A stretch of DNA of 31,604 bases. Source: Bacteroidales bacterium UBA2861 (GTDB lineage: Bacteria > Bacteroidota > Bacteroidia > Bacteroidales > UBA932). Position numbers and translations under genes: made by a program. The stretch is taken from NCBI GenBank assembly GCA_002350615.1, contig DEFD01000004.1, forward strand, positions 368-31,971. Direction: 5' to 3'. Shown here one piece after another: positions 9,398 through 19,300 of this stretch. Under the pieces are notes generated by a model, which saw nothing but the letters and a program-made list of their open reading frames with translations, ran no database searches and was not told the origin of the DNA. Within the stretch, counting starts at the first letter, position 1; each line of letters begins with the position of its first letter.

Positions 9398-11864
9398 CAG
9401 AGCGATACGTGCTTTTAAATATTTGGCTTGCCTGTCGGCGCTTCTGTGCCTGATATCGTGCAGGAAAGGTTTCGAGGTCGTAAATGAACTCGGAGTCACG
9501 TCGCGTTTGCTGGAACTAGGAAGTGAATCCGGCTCCACCCATATTATGGTGTATTCAAAAGGAAGTTGGACGGTCCGTTTCGACAGGGAATCCGAGTGGG
9601 CATCGCTCAACAAACTGTCCGGTGAAGGGGTGAGTGATTTCATATTCAGTTATTCCGCAAATTACGGCATCACTCGAGGAGTATCCATTATAATTGAGGG
9701 GGATTCTTCGGAAGAAAGCGTTTCGGTGGTTCAGGCCGGGACAATCAAGTCGCCAAATATCACCCCGGGTATGCCGAAGGTAGTGCTGCCCAGGCAGGGA
9801 ACCGTTTACAAGATGGCCATGCGCACCAATCTTGCTTTCTGCCTGGAGGAAATCAAGGCGAGGGCGGTTTATTACGATGATTCCGGAAACCAGGAGTTCA
9901 TCGCACAGGTGGGAGATGATTCACCCGGTGCCTGGATTGGATCATATACTGTGACAGCAGATACGCTCAGTTTTGAAGTCGCGCCAAATGAAGGTGCAGA
10001 CCGTGCCGCAGACCTGATTTTTTATGTGGCAGATGCTTCCGGGGCAGAAACCCGAACCGTGATATCCGTTATGCAAAGCAGCCTGGACCCGGTTTTCTCC
10101 CTTACGACAAACGCAGGTTCCTATTACGCCAACGGTGCAAGTTATCTGATTCCCGCGACAGGCAACAATATATGGTCCCTGCCGGGAGTGATCCTGAGTT
10201 GCCCGGCATCGTGGATCGGGGATATGTCTGTAACGGACGAAGGCCTTCAGTTCTCTTTGGATGAAAACATGGATTTGGGACAGCGCTCATCCGTCATAAC
10301 CGTGTCTTACTCCCGCGATGGCTATACGGTAAGTGAAACCTATGAAGTGACTCAGTCCGCTGATAAGGTTATATCGTTCTCCGAACTCCGGGATATGCCG
10401 GCGGGGCAGATAGACCGAAACATCTATATAGAGGGTTACATCGTAAGCGACCCTTCCAGCAAGAATGTCTGCTCAAGTCCGCAGACCGGACAATATGCCT
10501 TTGACAGGGGCGAGAATGACAGGACTGCTTACCTGGAGAGCAAGGACGGAGTATTCGGAATCCAATTGAAATTCACTGCTGCGGACCAGAATATCCAGCC
10601 GCGCTGGTCCCGGATCCTTCTCAACCTTAACGGCACGGTGCTTTCACGCCAGACCAATCCGGACAGGTACACTGTCAGCGGGATACAGGCTACGATGGTC
10701 AGTTTGCTGGAACAGGGCGATGAGTTTTCGGTTCCCGCCAAGGTAAGAAGCATATCACAACTTGGAGACAACGATATTTTCACATATGTCCGTCTTTCCA
10801 ATGTGGAGATAATGTGCAAGGACGGAGCGTTTACCAATGCATCGGAAGGTTATGCCTTCGGCGGCTCCGCTGATCCTTCCAATCCTTCAGGCTCGGCATC
10901 TCCCCGATGGGATGTCGCTCCGTTGCTTTGCTCGGATCCGGCCGGAAGCGTAATATATATGCTCACCAACGCTGCGGTTCCGTGGAGACGCACCGGCAGG
11001 GATATAGAATGGAACAGTTGCGTCCCGCAGGGATCCGGAACCCTGAGCGGCATCATCGTTGCGGATGATGTCGCACCCGTGCGCTGGGGCGACCTCGGAA
11101 GATATCAGATACGCGCAATGACAAGGGAAGAGATAGCGCTCGATGGAGAGTGCTTCTCCAACACCATTGCTGAATGGACCTGGAACGACTTCTCTCCCAA
11201 GATTACGCCTGACAGCGGTCACGGAACCTTCAACAAGTACAATGCTGCGGCTGAGTTCGTGCCCGATTTCAATAATCCCTATATGCCGGAAGATGCTACA
11301 TCCCCCAACGGTAACGGAACCACCAATCTGAAAGGCCTCGTCCAGGGAGCGGCAATTTGCCTGAAACAGCAGTGGTGGGATTTTACGGATGGCATCGGTA
11401 AGTACTTTGACATACGTTTTTCAACTGCCGGCCTGAACGGGACGAATCTCGTTTTCGGCATTGTCTGGGGGCATGGGTCAATGAATGAAACATCTATATC
11501 TGGCCCGTCCCACTGGAATGTGTTGTATTCCACTGACGGAGGCACGACTTTCAAGAAAGTGCCATCTGTTGATGTCCTGAAGAAACGTTCTGTAGTATGG
11601 TGGGGATCCGGAAATAAGAGCACCTCGCAGGATGCAACCCCCGGATATACGGAACATCTGGTGAAACTGCCATCGGCGTGCTTCGGACAATCAAATGTGG
11701 TGATACGCCTTCAGGTAGCCGATACAGTTACTGATATCGCACCGGTTACGGGCGCGATGGCCTGGCAGGCAGCCCTTGGAATCGAGCGCGGAATGATAAC
11801 CTCTGCGGTCAAGCCTGCCGATTGCCAGGTAAGGATTGGTACCATAACGGTGCGTTATAATTAA
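9372..11864 (+). CDS. DUF5689-containing multidomain surface lipoprotein (paralogue 1)
   Basis: An 830-residue protein with a signal peptide ending LISC (Cys about 30). An alternative ATG at 9387 gives a more usual leader and an 11-nt overlap with susD. Domains: BACON-like sandwich about 45-120 (ending VVQAG), a second Ig-like repeat about 130-225, a third about 230-325 (ending YEVTQ), DUF5689 (OB-fold-like) about 333-585 starting ISFSELRDMPAGQ and containing IYIEGYIVSD, and a jelly-roll about 590-830 with QWWDF and LYSTDGGTTFKKV. No catalytic motif is seen. DUF5689 proteins are often surface lipoproteins of uncertain function, and OB-like folds can bind nucleic acids or sugars. The architecture repeats in the next gene, 12 nt downstream. 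Confidence 0.82.
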   Translation: MNTEDMVYNRAIRAFKYLACLSALLCLISCRKGFEVVNELGVTSRLLELGSESGSTHIMVYSKGSWTVRFDRESEWASLNKLSGEGVSDFIFSYSANYGITRGVSIIIEGDSSEESVSVVQAGTIKSPNITPGMPKVVLPRQGTVYKMAMRTNLAFCLEEIKARAVYYDDSGNQEFIAQVGDDSPGAWIGSYTVTADTLSFEVAPNEGADRAADLIFYVADASGAETRTVISVMQSSLDPVFSLTTNAGSYYANGASYLIPATGNNIWSLPGVILSCPASWIGDMSVTDEGLQFSLDENMDLGQRSSVITVSYSRDGYTVSETYEVTQSADKVISFSELRDMPAGQIDRNIYIEGYIVSDPSSKNVCSSPQTGQYAFDRGENDRTAYLESKDGVFGIQLKFTAADQNIQPRWSRILLNLNGTVLSRQTNPDRYTVSGIQATMVSLLEQGDEFSVPAKVRSISQLGDNDIFTYVRLSNVEIMCKDGAFTNASEGYAFGGSADPSNPSGSASPRWDVAPLLCSDPAGSVIYMLTNAAVPWRRTGRDIEWNSCVPQGSGTLSGIIVADDVAPVRWGDLGRYQIRAMTREEIALDGECFSNTIAEWTWNDFSPKITPDSGHGTFNKYNAAAEFVPDFNNPYMPEDATSPNGNGTTNLKGLVQGAAICLKQQWWDFTDGIGKYFDIRFSTAGLNGTNLVFGIVWGHGSMNETSISGPSHWNVLYSTDGGTTFKKVPSVDVLKKRSVVWWGSGNKSTSQDATPGYTEHLVKLPSACFGQSNVVIRLQVADTVTDIAPVTGAMAWQAALGIERGMITSAVKPADCQVRIGTITVRYN

Positions 11865-11876
11865 ACGGAGGAAGAA

Positions 11877-14300
11877 ATGGATAAGAATACTGTCATTTTC
11901 GGTCTTGCCCTCCTGCTGGCGCTGAGTCTGCAGGCTTGCTCCGTGGATCAAAGTGCCGATGTGAAGCTTGTCAAACTGGGGGCTGCTGTCAAGGAATTCA
12001 CGCTTGAACCGGACGGTGGAATCGTCAATATACCGGTTTATTCAAATGGCTCCTATCATCTGGAGATGCTGACTCAGGATAATTCCTGGCTCAATGTTCA
12101 TCTGCCATCCAATACTGGAAAGAATGGATATATCCATGCGGAATGCAGCTTCAACCCTTCTTTTAAACGGCAGGTACGTTTTGCTTTGTGCAGCGATACC
12201 GATGCCAGAAGGGACACTGTGTCTATAAGGCAGAAAGGAATGAAAGAGGCTGTGATTACGATGAATGAACTGTCTCTCCAGGCAAGGGGCGCCGGGGGCG
12301 ACAGCAGCTATGTCATTACGACCAATGTGCCATTTGACCAGCTTCAAACGACTATTTCCTATCCTGCAGGATCTCCCTCGGAGTGGATAAAATCCGTCAG
12401 CATAGAGGATACGGAATCTTCGCACAGGCAGATGACAATTAACACGGCAGAAAATCCGGACGAAGACAATCCGCGAACCGCTACTGTCAGGCTTCGCTTT
12501 ACCGATGGGTGGGGTGAGTCCGTTACACTCTCTTTCAATGTTATCCAGCGCACTGCACTTGAGCGTATCGGTACCACGGTCTCGATGCAGGAATTGAAGT
12601 ATGAACATGTGGTGAGCGGCAAGCCTCTGGACAAGTATCTCATTATAGAAGGAATTGTCGTAAGCGACAAAGCCGGCCGTAATGCAGGAGAGAATGAGCA
12701 GCAGACCACTTCCGCAATCGATTATTCCGGAGACCAGAGAACGATATACCTGGAGAGTTTCGACGGCACCCAGGGAATTTGCCTCATGACCGAAACGATC
12801 GATGACAATGTGGTTTCCCGTTATGACCATCTGCAGGTGTTGCTGTATCATGCAGTGCCTGTGCTTCACTCTGATCCGGAATATCTTGTAGTCAGCGGTA
12901 TTAAATCAGGAATGATAGTCGGACAGGCCAAGGGCCAGGCCTCTGATGTGCCGGTGAAAACGAAATCTATCAGGGACCTCTCAGATGATGATATATTCAC
13001 TTATGTTAAGCTACAGCAGGTGGAAATCCCTGTCCGCAAGGGCTCTCTCATGCCGGTGAATGAAGGCTATACGATAGCAAGCAACGCCCATCGTTTTTCC
13101 AAGTATCCACGGCTTTTGCGCGACATCAACGGTGATTGGATATATATGCTCACAAACACCGTGTGCCAGTTCCGTAACGATGGGACCAGGCTCCCTTATG
13201 GATCCGGCTCTATTTCCGGTGTCCTGGTTCACGAGCGCTTCCCCCGTTTTGAATGGCGCAATGCGGCAGATCCGGCCGAAATGGACGAAGACCCTACGCT
13301 GGGCCGCATCGGCGACTATCAGATCCGTCCGCAGGCAAAGGAAGACATCTGGGGCGGCATGCAGGATGATTTTGAGGATGGTTTTTCAGCGTTGCTGGCG
13401 GAGTATCGTTACTGGGTGCCGGACAAGAATGCGGGTGTCTGCAGGCCAAGTTATGGCAACAATGGCTGGTTTACGCATACATACCAGAAGAAATACACCG
13501 GCTCCGAGGTGAAGGACTATACCGAAGATGCATTCAACCAGCATATGTTCTCTGGCGGCAGTTTCGATTATATCGGGCCTATCGGCAATAACAAGTCTGC
13601 CATGTTCGGTCTCCATTACGGCAACCTTAACGGACTCGGCATAATAATAGACCCTGAAAAGGAACACTACAGTCCGGACCTTTCGGATCTGGTCGATACC
13701 CAGGGCGAGCGGCCGCAGTGGTGTGGTCCGAATGCACCGTCCGAATTCTGTTTCTATGGCGACGGCGAGAATACGTCCAACCTCAATTACAATGGAACCA
13801 CCTCACTCAGGGGGAAAGGGCATGTCCCGTCCGAGTGCTACACATCTTTCGCATCCAACTATTGGTGGGATTACGATACCGGAAAAACCTATGCATGGCT
13901 TCTGAACTTCTCCACCAAGGGTATTTCGGCATCCGGCCTTTCGATGCAAATATCGACCCTGAATACCAGCCAGACCTTCTTCTCGCCCCGTTACTGGCGG
14001 GCAGAGTGGTCCACCACGGACAACCAAGAAGATTCAAACTGGCATCTGTTGGCGGATTACACCGTTCCGGATGTCTCTGTATGGTCCAACACACTTTATT
14101 CTTCCAGCGTGGGGGACAAACACATAAACTTTGCGCTTCCTTCGGAAATGCTGGGAAAGGACAATGTTTATATCCGCTTCCGTCCGACAAGCGATCTGTG
14201 TTCCAGCGGAGTGGATTACGCAGATTCACGTATGAGCGAGGCGGAAAAGGATACACATACTAACCGTATCACATATATAGCGATAAGATATAATAAATAA
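11877..14300 (+). CDS. DUF5689-containing multidomain surface lipoprotein (paralogue 2)
   Basis: An 807-residue protein with a lipoprotein signal peptide (SLQACS, Cys 21). The start is supported by a purine-rich GGAGGAAGAA just before the ATG. Layout: BACON-like about 30-120 (starting KEFTLEPDGGIVNIPVYS, ending IRQKG), an Ig-like repeat about 125-225, DUF5689 about 232-485 (YLIIEGIVVSD, DQRTIYLESFDGTQGI), then a jelly-roll about 495-805 with NYWWDYDTGKTYAW. It shares the DUF5689 and jelly-roll order with the gene before it, including the phrases DDIFTYVKL and IYMLTN, so the two arose by duplication. It lacks one Ig-like repeat compared with its partner. No enzymatic residues are apparent. It is probably a surface binding or scaffold component of the SusCD machine. 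Confidence 0.82.
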   Translation: MDKNTVIFGLALLLALSLQACSVDQSADVKLVKLGAAVKEFTLEPDGGIVNIPVYSNGSYHLEMLTQDNSWLNVHLPSNTGKNGYIHAECSFNPSFKRQVRFALCSDTDARRDTVSIRQKGMKEAVITMNELSLQARGAGGDSSYVITTNVPFDQLQTTISYPAGSPSEWIKSVSIEDTESSHRQMTINTAENPDEDNPRTATVRLRFTDGWGESVTLSFNVIQRTALERIGTTVSMQELKYEHVVSGKPLDKYLIIEGIVVSDKAGRNAGENEQQTTSAIDYSGDQRTIYLESFDGTQGICLMTETIDDNVVSRYDHLQVLLYHAVPVLHSDPEYLVVSGIKSGMIVGQAKGQASDVPVKTKSIRDLSDDDIFTYVKLQQVEIPVRKGSLMPVNEGYTIASNAHRFSKYPRLLRDINGDWIYMLTNTVCQFRNDGTRLPYGSGSISGVLVHERFPRFEWRNAADPAEMDEDPTLGRIGDYQIRPQAKEDIWGGMQDDFEDGFSALLAEYRYWVPDKNAGVCRPSYGNNGWFTHTYQKKYTGSEVKDYTEDAFNQHMFSGGSFDYIGPIGNNKSAMFGLHYGNLNGLGIIIDPEKEHYSPDLSDLVDTQGERPQWCGPNAPSEFCFYGDGENTSNLNYNGTTSLRGKGHVPSECYTSFASNYWWDYDTGKTYAWLLNFSTKGISASGLSMQISTLNTSQTFFSPRYWRAEWSTTDNQEDSNWHLLADYTVPDVSVWSNTLYSSSVGDKHINFALPSEMLGKDNVYIRFRPTSDLCSSGVDYADSRMSEAEKDTHTNRITYIAIRYNK

Positions 14301-14311
14301 GATTTTTCGAT

Positions 14312-16201
14312 ATGAGATCATTTAATGGCTTCTGCTTCACTATAACTGTGGCAATCCTGCTGACAGGCTGTTCCCGTCAGGAACAGGCACCGGTCCAGGT
14401 TCAGGTCCCGGCAGAAGGGGAGGAAGTGTACGACTCCGGCTTCAAAGCATATATGCCGGGTGCGTCCAGGACCTCTGTGGATATTGCGACCGGACGTGTC
14501 CTTTGGGATGACGACGACCCGATAATGGTCAGCAACGGCAGTGAATCTTCCACCCTTTATGTGAAACAGGGCGGGGGAACATCCAGTGAACTTTATTCCC
14601 AGGACAAACCCCTTTCCGGAGAGGCTTTTTATGCCGTTTATCCGGCGGCATCGGCATCGTGGAGCGAAGGTGTATTCCATTCCAGCATTCCCGTGAATCA
14701 GGTTTATACTGAAGGGGGATTCGCTTCAGGTGTCTTTCCCATGGTAGCTGAATGCGGCGCCGACAGGGAACTGGCCTTCAAAAATGCGGCATCCCTTCTG
14801 AAAATAGTACCTCAGACGGAATTCTTCGCGGGCATGAACATTTATTCCGTGAGCGTCAGCGCAAACGAAAGTATGGCTGGAGATATATCTGTAAGCTATG
14901 CTCAGGGCGGCGTGCCGGTAGTCACTTGCACGGGCCCGCGCAATGTGGCATTGAGCGCTTTCTCCGGACTTGAATTCGACACTCCGATTTATGTGGTGGT
15001 GGCTCCCGGGAAATATACCGGACTGAAAGTTTCGCTTTCCATGAGCGGAGGGGCTAAATACACTTACACTGCACCGGATACGGTTGCTGTGGACAGGTCC
15101 AAGTATCAGACCATCAATTTCACGGCAGTGGACAACTCCGTCGATCTTTCAGCTTCTCAATCTGCCAACTGCTACATGATTACCGAGCCGGGCAGCTACA
15201 AGTTCAAGGCTAATGTGAAAGGTAACGGGGTTACGACCAGCTGCGGCCTGCCGGCAAACACGCCGGCCACAGATATCTCGAGCGTGAAAGTGTATTATAC
15301 GGATGGCGAAACCTTTGTTGACGGAGGATTCAGCTATATGAACGGTTATGTGCGATTCAGTACGGTCGAAGGTACTTTGCCGGTCGGCACAGTACTCCTT
15401 TCTGCGGTGAATTCCGCTGGTACTACACTTTGGAGCTGGCACATCTGGTCCAATCCGGACATTGCGGATGTGGAACTGTCCGATGGAAGCAAATGGCTTA
15501 ATATGAATCTCGGCGCGCATCAGGTCGCATTCAATTCCGCCGGCTTCAACGGCTACTATTACCAGTGGGGCCGTAAAGATCCGATTCAGCAGGAATTCAC
15601 TCCTAACGGAACTTCCGAAATGATCCATTCTCCTTTCGTGAGCCACGCCAGCCTCATAGACGGCTCGCTCGAGAATTCCATGAAGAATCCGACATATTTC
15701 TACGGCGGATACAAGATTACCATCGATGGCACACAGTATAACATACCGGACTGGTGCACATTCGATGATGACGTGAAGTATTACGACTGGTGGAACAAGA
15801 ATATAACTTCCGACGGTCCGGATGCCGAGCCCGGCAAAACGATGTTCGATCCATGCCCTCCCGGTTACCACGTTCCTACCCTTAACGAAATTCAAGCGCT
15901 TTGCACTCTTGGAAAAGCGGCGGGAACACAGGGCGCGATTGTGGACGGGAAACTCTTCTTCCCTTATGCATCCAGCCGGGCAGCCGGAATTACGGTGAAA
16001 CACTGGGGCGGAACGGCTGAGTCGGATACCGACAATACTGTGGGTGAACGTGGTTTTTACCATTGCACTAACCCCTACAATACTGGAAACAACCAGACCA
16101 GGACCGTTTATCGTCTCTGGGCGAGGAAAGGCAATATAGGTTATGCCGGCTCAATAATCCAGAGAGCCCAGGCTATGACTGTCAGATGCAAGAAAGACTG
16201 A
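14312..16201 (+). CDS. Fimbrillin-like lipoprotein with C-terminal FISUMP domain
   Basis: A 629-residue protein with a lipoprotein signal peptide (LLTGCS, Cys 20). Residues about 35-280 resemble the fimbrillin/Mfa-like family (ASRTSVDIATGRVLWDDDD, AFYAVYPAAS, YVVVAPGKYTGLKVSL). The C-terminal part, about 385-629, is a FISUMP (Fib_succ_major) domain: SDGSKWLNMNLGA, YYQWGRKDP, FDPCPPGYHVPT and a closing RAQAMTVRCKK. FISUMP domains are C-type-lectin-like and occur in surface proteins of Bacteroidetes. It follows the DUF5689 paralogue by 11 nt. It is probably a surface adhesin or ligand-binding subunit, but a polymerising pilin role cannot be excluded. Confidence 0.85.
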   Translation: MRSFNGFCFTITVAILLTGCSRQEQAPVQVQVPAEGEEVYDSGFKAYMPGASRTSVDIATGRVLWDDDDPIMVSNGSESSTLYVKQGGGTSSELYSQDKPLSGEAFYAVYPAASASWSEGVFHSSIPVNQVYTEGGFASGVFPMVAECGADRELAFKNAASLLKIVPQTEFFAGMNIYSVSVSANESMAGDISVSYAQGGVPVVTCTGPRNVALSAFSGLEFDTPIYVVVAPGKYTGLKVSLSMSGGAKYTYTAPDTVAVDRSKYQTINFTAVDNSVDLSASQSANCYMITEPGSYKFKANVKGNGVTTSCGLPANTPATDISSVKVYYTDGETFVDGGFSYMNGYVRFSTVEGTLPVGTVLLSAVNSAGTTLWSWHIWSNPDIADVELSDGSKWLNMNLGAHQVAFNSAGFNGYYYQWGRKDPIQQEFTPNGTSEMIHSPFVSHASLIDGSLENSMKNPTYFYGGYKITIDGTQYNIPDWCTFDDDVKYYDWWNKNITSDGPDAEPGKTMFDPCPPGYHVPTLNEIQALCTLGKAAGTQGAIVDGKLFFPYASSRAAGITVKHWGGTAESDTDNTVGERGFYHCTNPYNTGNNQTRTVYRLWARKGNIGYAGSIIQRAQAMTVRCKKD

Positions 16202-16221
16202 TACTTATAACTATTCAAGAT

Positions 16222-16398
16222 ATGATGAAAAAACTAAAAAGCACTAATGGCACCCGGGTGGAATACCGTTCTCCCGAATGCCATTCCGTGCAGACCCTGC
16301 AAGGCGGGACTCTCTGCCAAAGTGAACAGACAGGTGTTGAGGAGTACACCGAAAATACGGTTGACTGGACCTGGGAAAATCAGGAGGAAACGCTATGA
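16222..16398 (+). CDS. Small 58-residue Cys-containing protein of unknown function
   Basis: Tandem ATGs at 16222/16225 begin a small, charged, signal-less protein. A longer in-frame start at 16186 would overlap the upstream gene and is less likely. It carries a YRSPEC motif (Cys 20) and GGTLCQSEQ (Cys 32), then an acidic, Trp-containing tail (VDWTWENQEE). Its stop overlaps the next gene's ATG (ATGA), and a strong AGGAGG (16382-16387) inside it serves that gene. Short proteins with a P-E-C then L-C-x-S pattern recur, from memory, beside Bacteroidales surface-protein genes, but I know no assigned role. It could be a coupled leader peptide, a chaperone or a peptide precursor. The coding call rests on operon fit and the motif. 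Confidence 0.65.
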   Translation: MMKKLKSTNGTRVEYRSPECHSVQTLQGGTLCQSEQTGVEEYTENTVDWTWENQEETL

Positions 16399-19300
16399 AA
16401 AAGACTTTTTTTACCTTAATGCTCGCCGGCATTGTTTTCTCGTGCAGTAAACAGGAAATCGCTGCCCCTTCAGAGCCGGGCAATCCCGAAGGCATTACAG
16501 AAGTTTCAGCCGGACTGGAAGCAACCAGGACCAGCCTGGGCGCCCTTGAAGCCGGTAAACGCAAGGTTTATTGGTCCGAAGGCGACCAAATTACCATAAA
16601 CGGAACCGCTTCACGCCAGCTCACCGGCGTACAGGACCAACAGGCAAGTGCGGATTTCGTGTTCGACGCAGTGCTTTCATATCCTTACAAGGCCGTTTAT
16701 CCCGCGACCATCTGGGCATCGGCATCTACGGTTACACTCCCTGCAGTTCAGCAATGGGCAGACGGCACTTTCGCGACAAATACCGCCCCTGCAGCAGGTT
16801 ACCTCAGCGACAACGGTACTCTTACGCTTTCAAACCTATGCGGTGTCATTAAGTTGAAGCTGCTCCAGAAAGACGGGGGAGATGCACACAAGATTGCTTC
16901 TGTCCGCTTTGAGGGCAAGGCTTCAGAGCAGATTTCAGGAACACTCAACATAGATTACACCACACAGGCCCTTCAGGCTGCAACTGCGGTCGCGGATGCC
17001 GACAAAGCGGTTACGGTAACTATGGATTGCGCCCTTTCTACATCTGAACCGCTTGAGGTTTATGTGGTGGTCCCCGCAAGGACCTATGCTTCCGGAATCA
17101 GTCTCACGATTATAGATGAAAACGGTCATGCGATGACTACTTCCGTGAATTCATCCGTGACCATCGCGAAAGGACAGGTCGTGGCACCGTCCGAAGCTAT
17201 CGTGTTCGATCCCAGCGCCACTGTCGTTATCGGTGACGTGGATGCTTATACCGCTTTCGCCACTGCATTCAAGGCTGGCGAGTATGACGGACTCGGGAAC
17301 AAACTTACCGTGAATGTTACGGCCGATTTGGACTTCTCCGGCAAGACCTTCGTTACCGTGGATGATGCCGACCATAAGTTCGCTGGAACCTGGAATGGAA
17401 ACGGTCACCTGATGAAGAATATCACTTCGGTTAATACTCCTATGTTTTTTATACCTTCCGGGGCAACCCTGAAAGATATTGTCATCGATGAAACTTGCTC
17501 TTTCTCCAAAACGGCGTCTGCCGGAGGCAACTGGGGAATAATCGCAAGAGCCCTTGAACCGGGTGTCATGGTGGGATGTGTTGTTAATTGCGACTGGAAT
17601 ATCGACTATGGTAGCGGTGGCAACACCCTGGGCTATGGTGCCATTGTCGGCCGCACTACCGGCACCGTGCAGAACTGCAATATGAACGGGGACCTTATTT
17701 ACACAAGGGCCGTAGACACAAAACTTACGGAACGCCTGTATATAGGCGGCGTGGTCGGCTATGTATATTCGGCTACGGGGCTGGTTGAGTACTGTAATAT
17801 GAACGGAAATCTCAAATTCAATGAACCTGCTGAAGCAAACTGTCCTGTATGTGAGACTGCCGACAAGTATTTCTGCGTGGGCGGTGTGGTAGGATTAAAC
17901 AAGACGAACGCTACTGTCAGGAATTGCTATATGAAAGGCGATGTCTCTTACAAGGATCATGTATGGGATGTGTTCCTTGGTGGTGTCATTGGAAATAACG
18001 AAGGCGCCATTGCTGAAGACTGCCACCTTGAAGGTAATTTCGAAGTAATCCAGAATTATTCTACCAGTACATATAAACGGCTTTTTGCAGGCGGTGTTCT
18101 CGGACGTTCAACAACCAAAGTAAACAACTGCACAACGAAGGCTGGAAAGACATTGACCGTATCGTCTGCGGTGGGCACCGTTGAGGTAGGAGGCATTATC
18201 GGCAACCTGTTTAACGGGACCTTCACCAACTGCGTGAACAATATGGCGGTGCAACAGAATACGATTGCCTCCAAGAATATGAATATTGGCGGTGTAATAG
18301 GTTTGGTGAATTCAAGCGTTACTGCTGCTACCATCGGAGCGATAAACAATGGCGCAGTGTCGGTTGCTTCGCTCAGTGCCGAAAGCGGATCGGCGACCCG
18401 AGTGGGTGGTGTTATTGGATGGGCCTTGGCCGACGTGAATGGCGGAACAATTGTTAATAAGGTGTCTTCCATCCATAATACAGCCCAGGTTTCAACCAAT
18501 GCCGGTGAGGACGGCTACGGTTTCGGCTATGCCTGCTTCGGAGGCGTTGTGGGGGCAACCAATTCAAATGCAACAAATCTCACCAATGCCGGTAAGGTTT
18601 ACATCGATTTCTCTGCCAACAAGGACGATTCTAAACTGATGAAATACGTTGCGGCCGGTGGAGTGGTTGGCAAACTGTATGCCGACAAAACGATAGAAGG
18701 CTGTATCAACAATGCAGTCGTCCAGTTCCGTTATTGGGGAACAGCTAACCAGACAGCGAGGATTGAATTCGTCGGCGGTATCGTCGGAAATGTCATTAAG
18801 AATACGAACAGCGGAGGCCTTGCAGCTACAATCAAGAACTGCTATAATTACGGTCAGATCAACGATAGTATCAACAATAGCTCTTATCCAAACCTTAGCT
18901 CTGTTGGAAAATGTGTTGGAGGAATCGCGGGAGCCGTTCTTGGTGCTGATGGCACAAGGGCGACTGTCCAAGGCTGCACAAGTAGCTCTTCAACGGCCCA
19001 CGCCTCTTCGGTGGGTTATTTTGGCGGACTTCTTGGCTATGCTGCTTACACGGATATCATCAATTGCACGAACACAGCCAGTATTGGCGGTTCGGCAGTA
19101 GGAGGAATCGTTGCTATGGCAAGCAGCACAACCGTAAAGTCCTCAACTATTGAGAACTGTACTGTCACTTTCAATTCGCAGTGCGGCGGAGTCGCAAACG
19201 GCAGCAATGATGCATACAACGAGTTCTCCGGGAATTTTGTGCGCAATGTGAGTTTTGTGAACAGCACAAGCTCATCAAAGGCTTCAGCTTTCGGTGCTAT

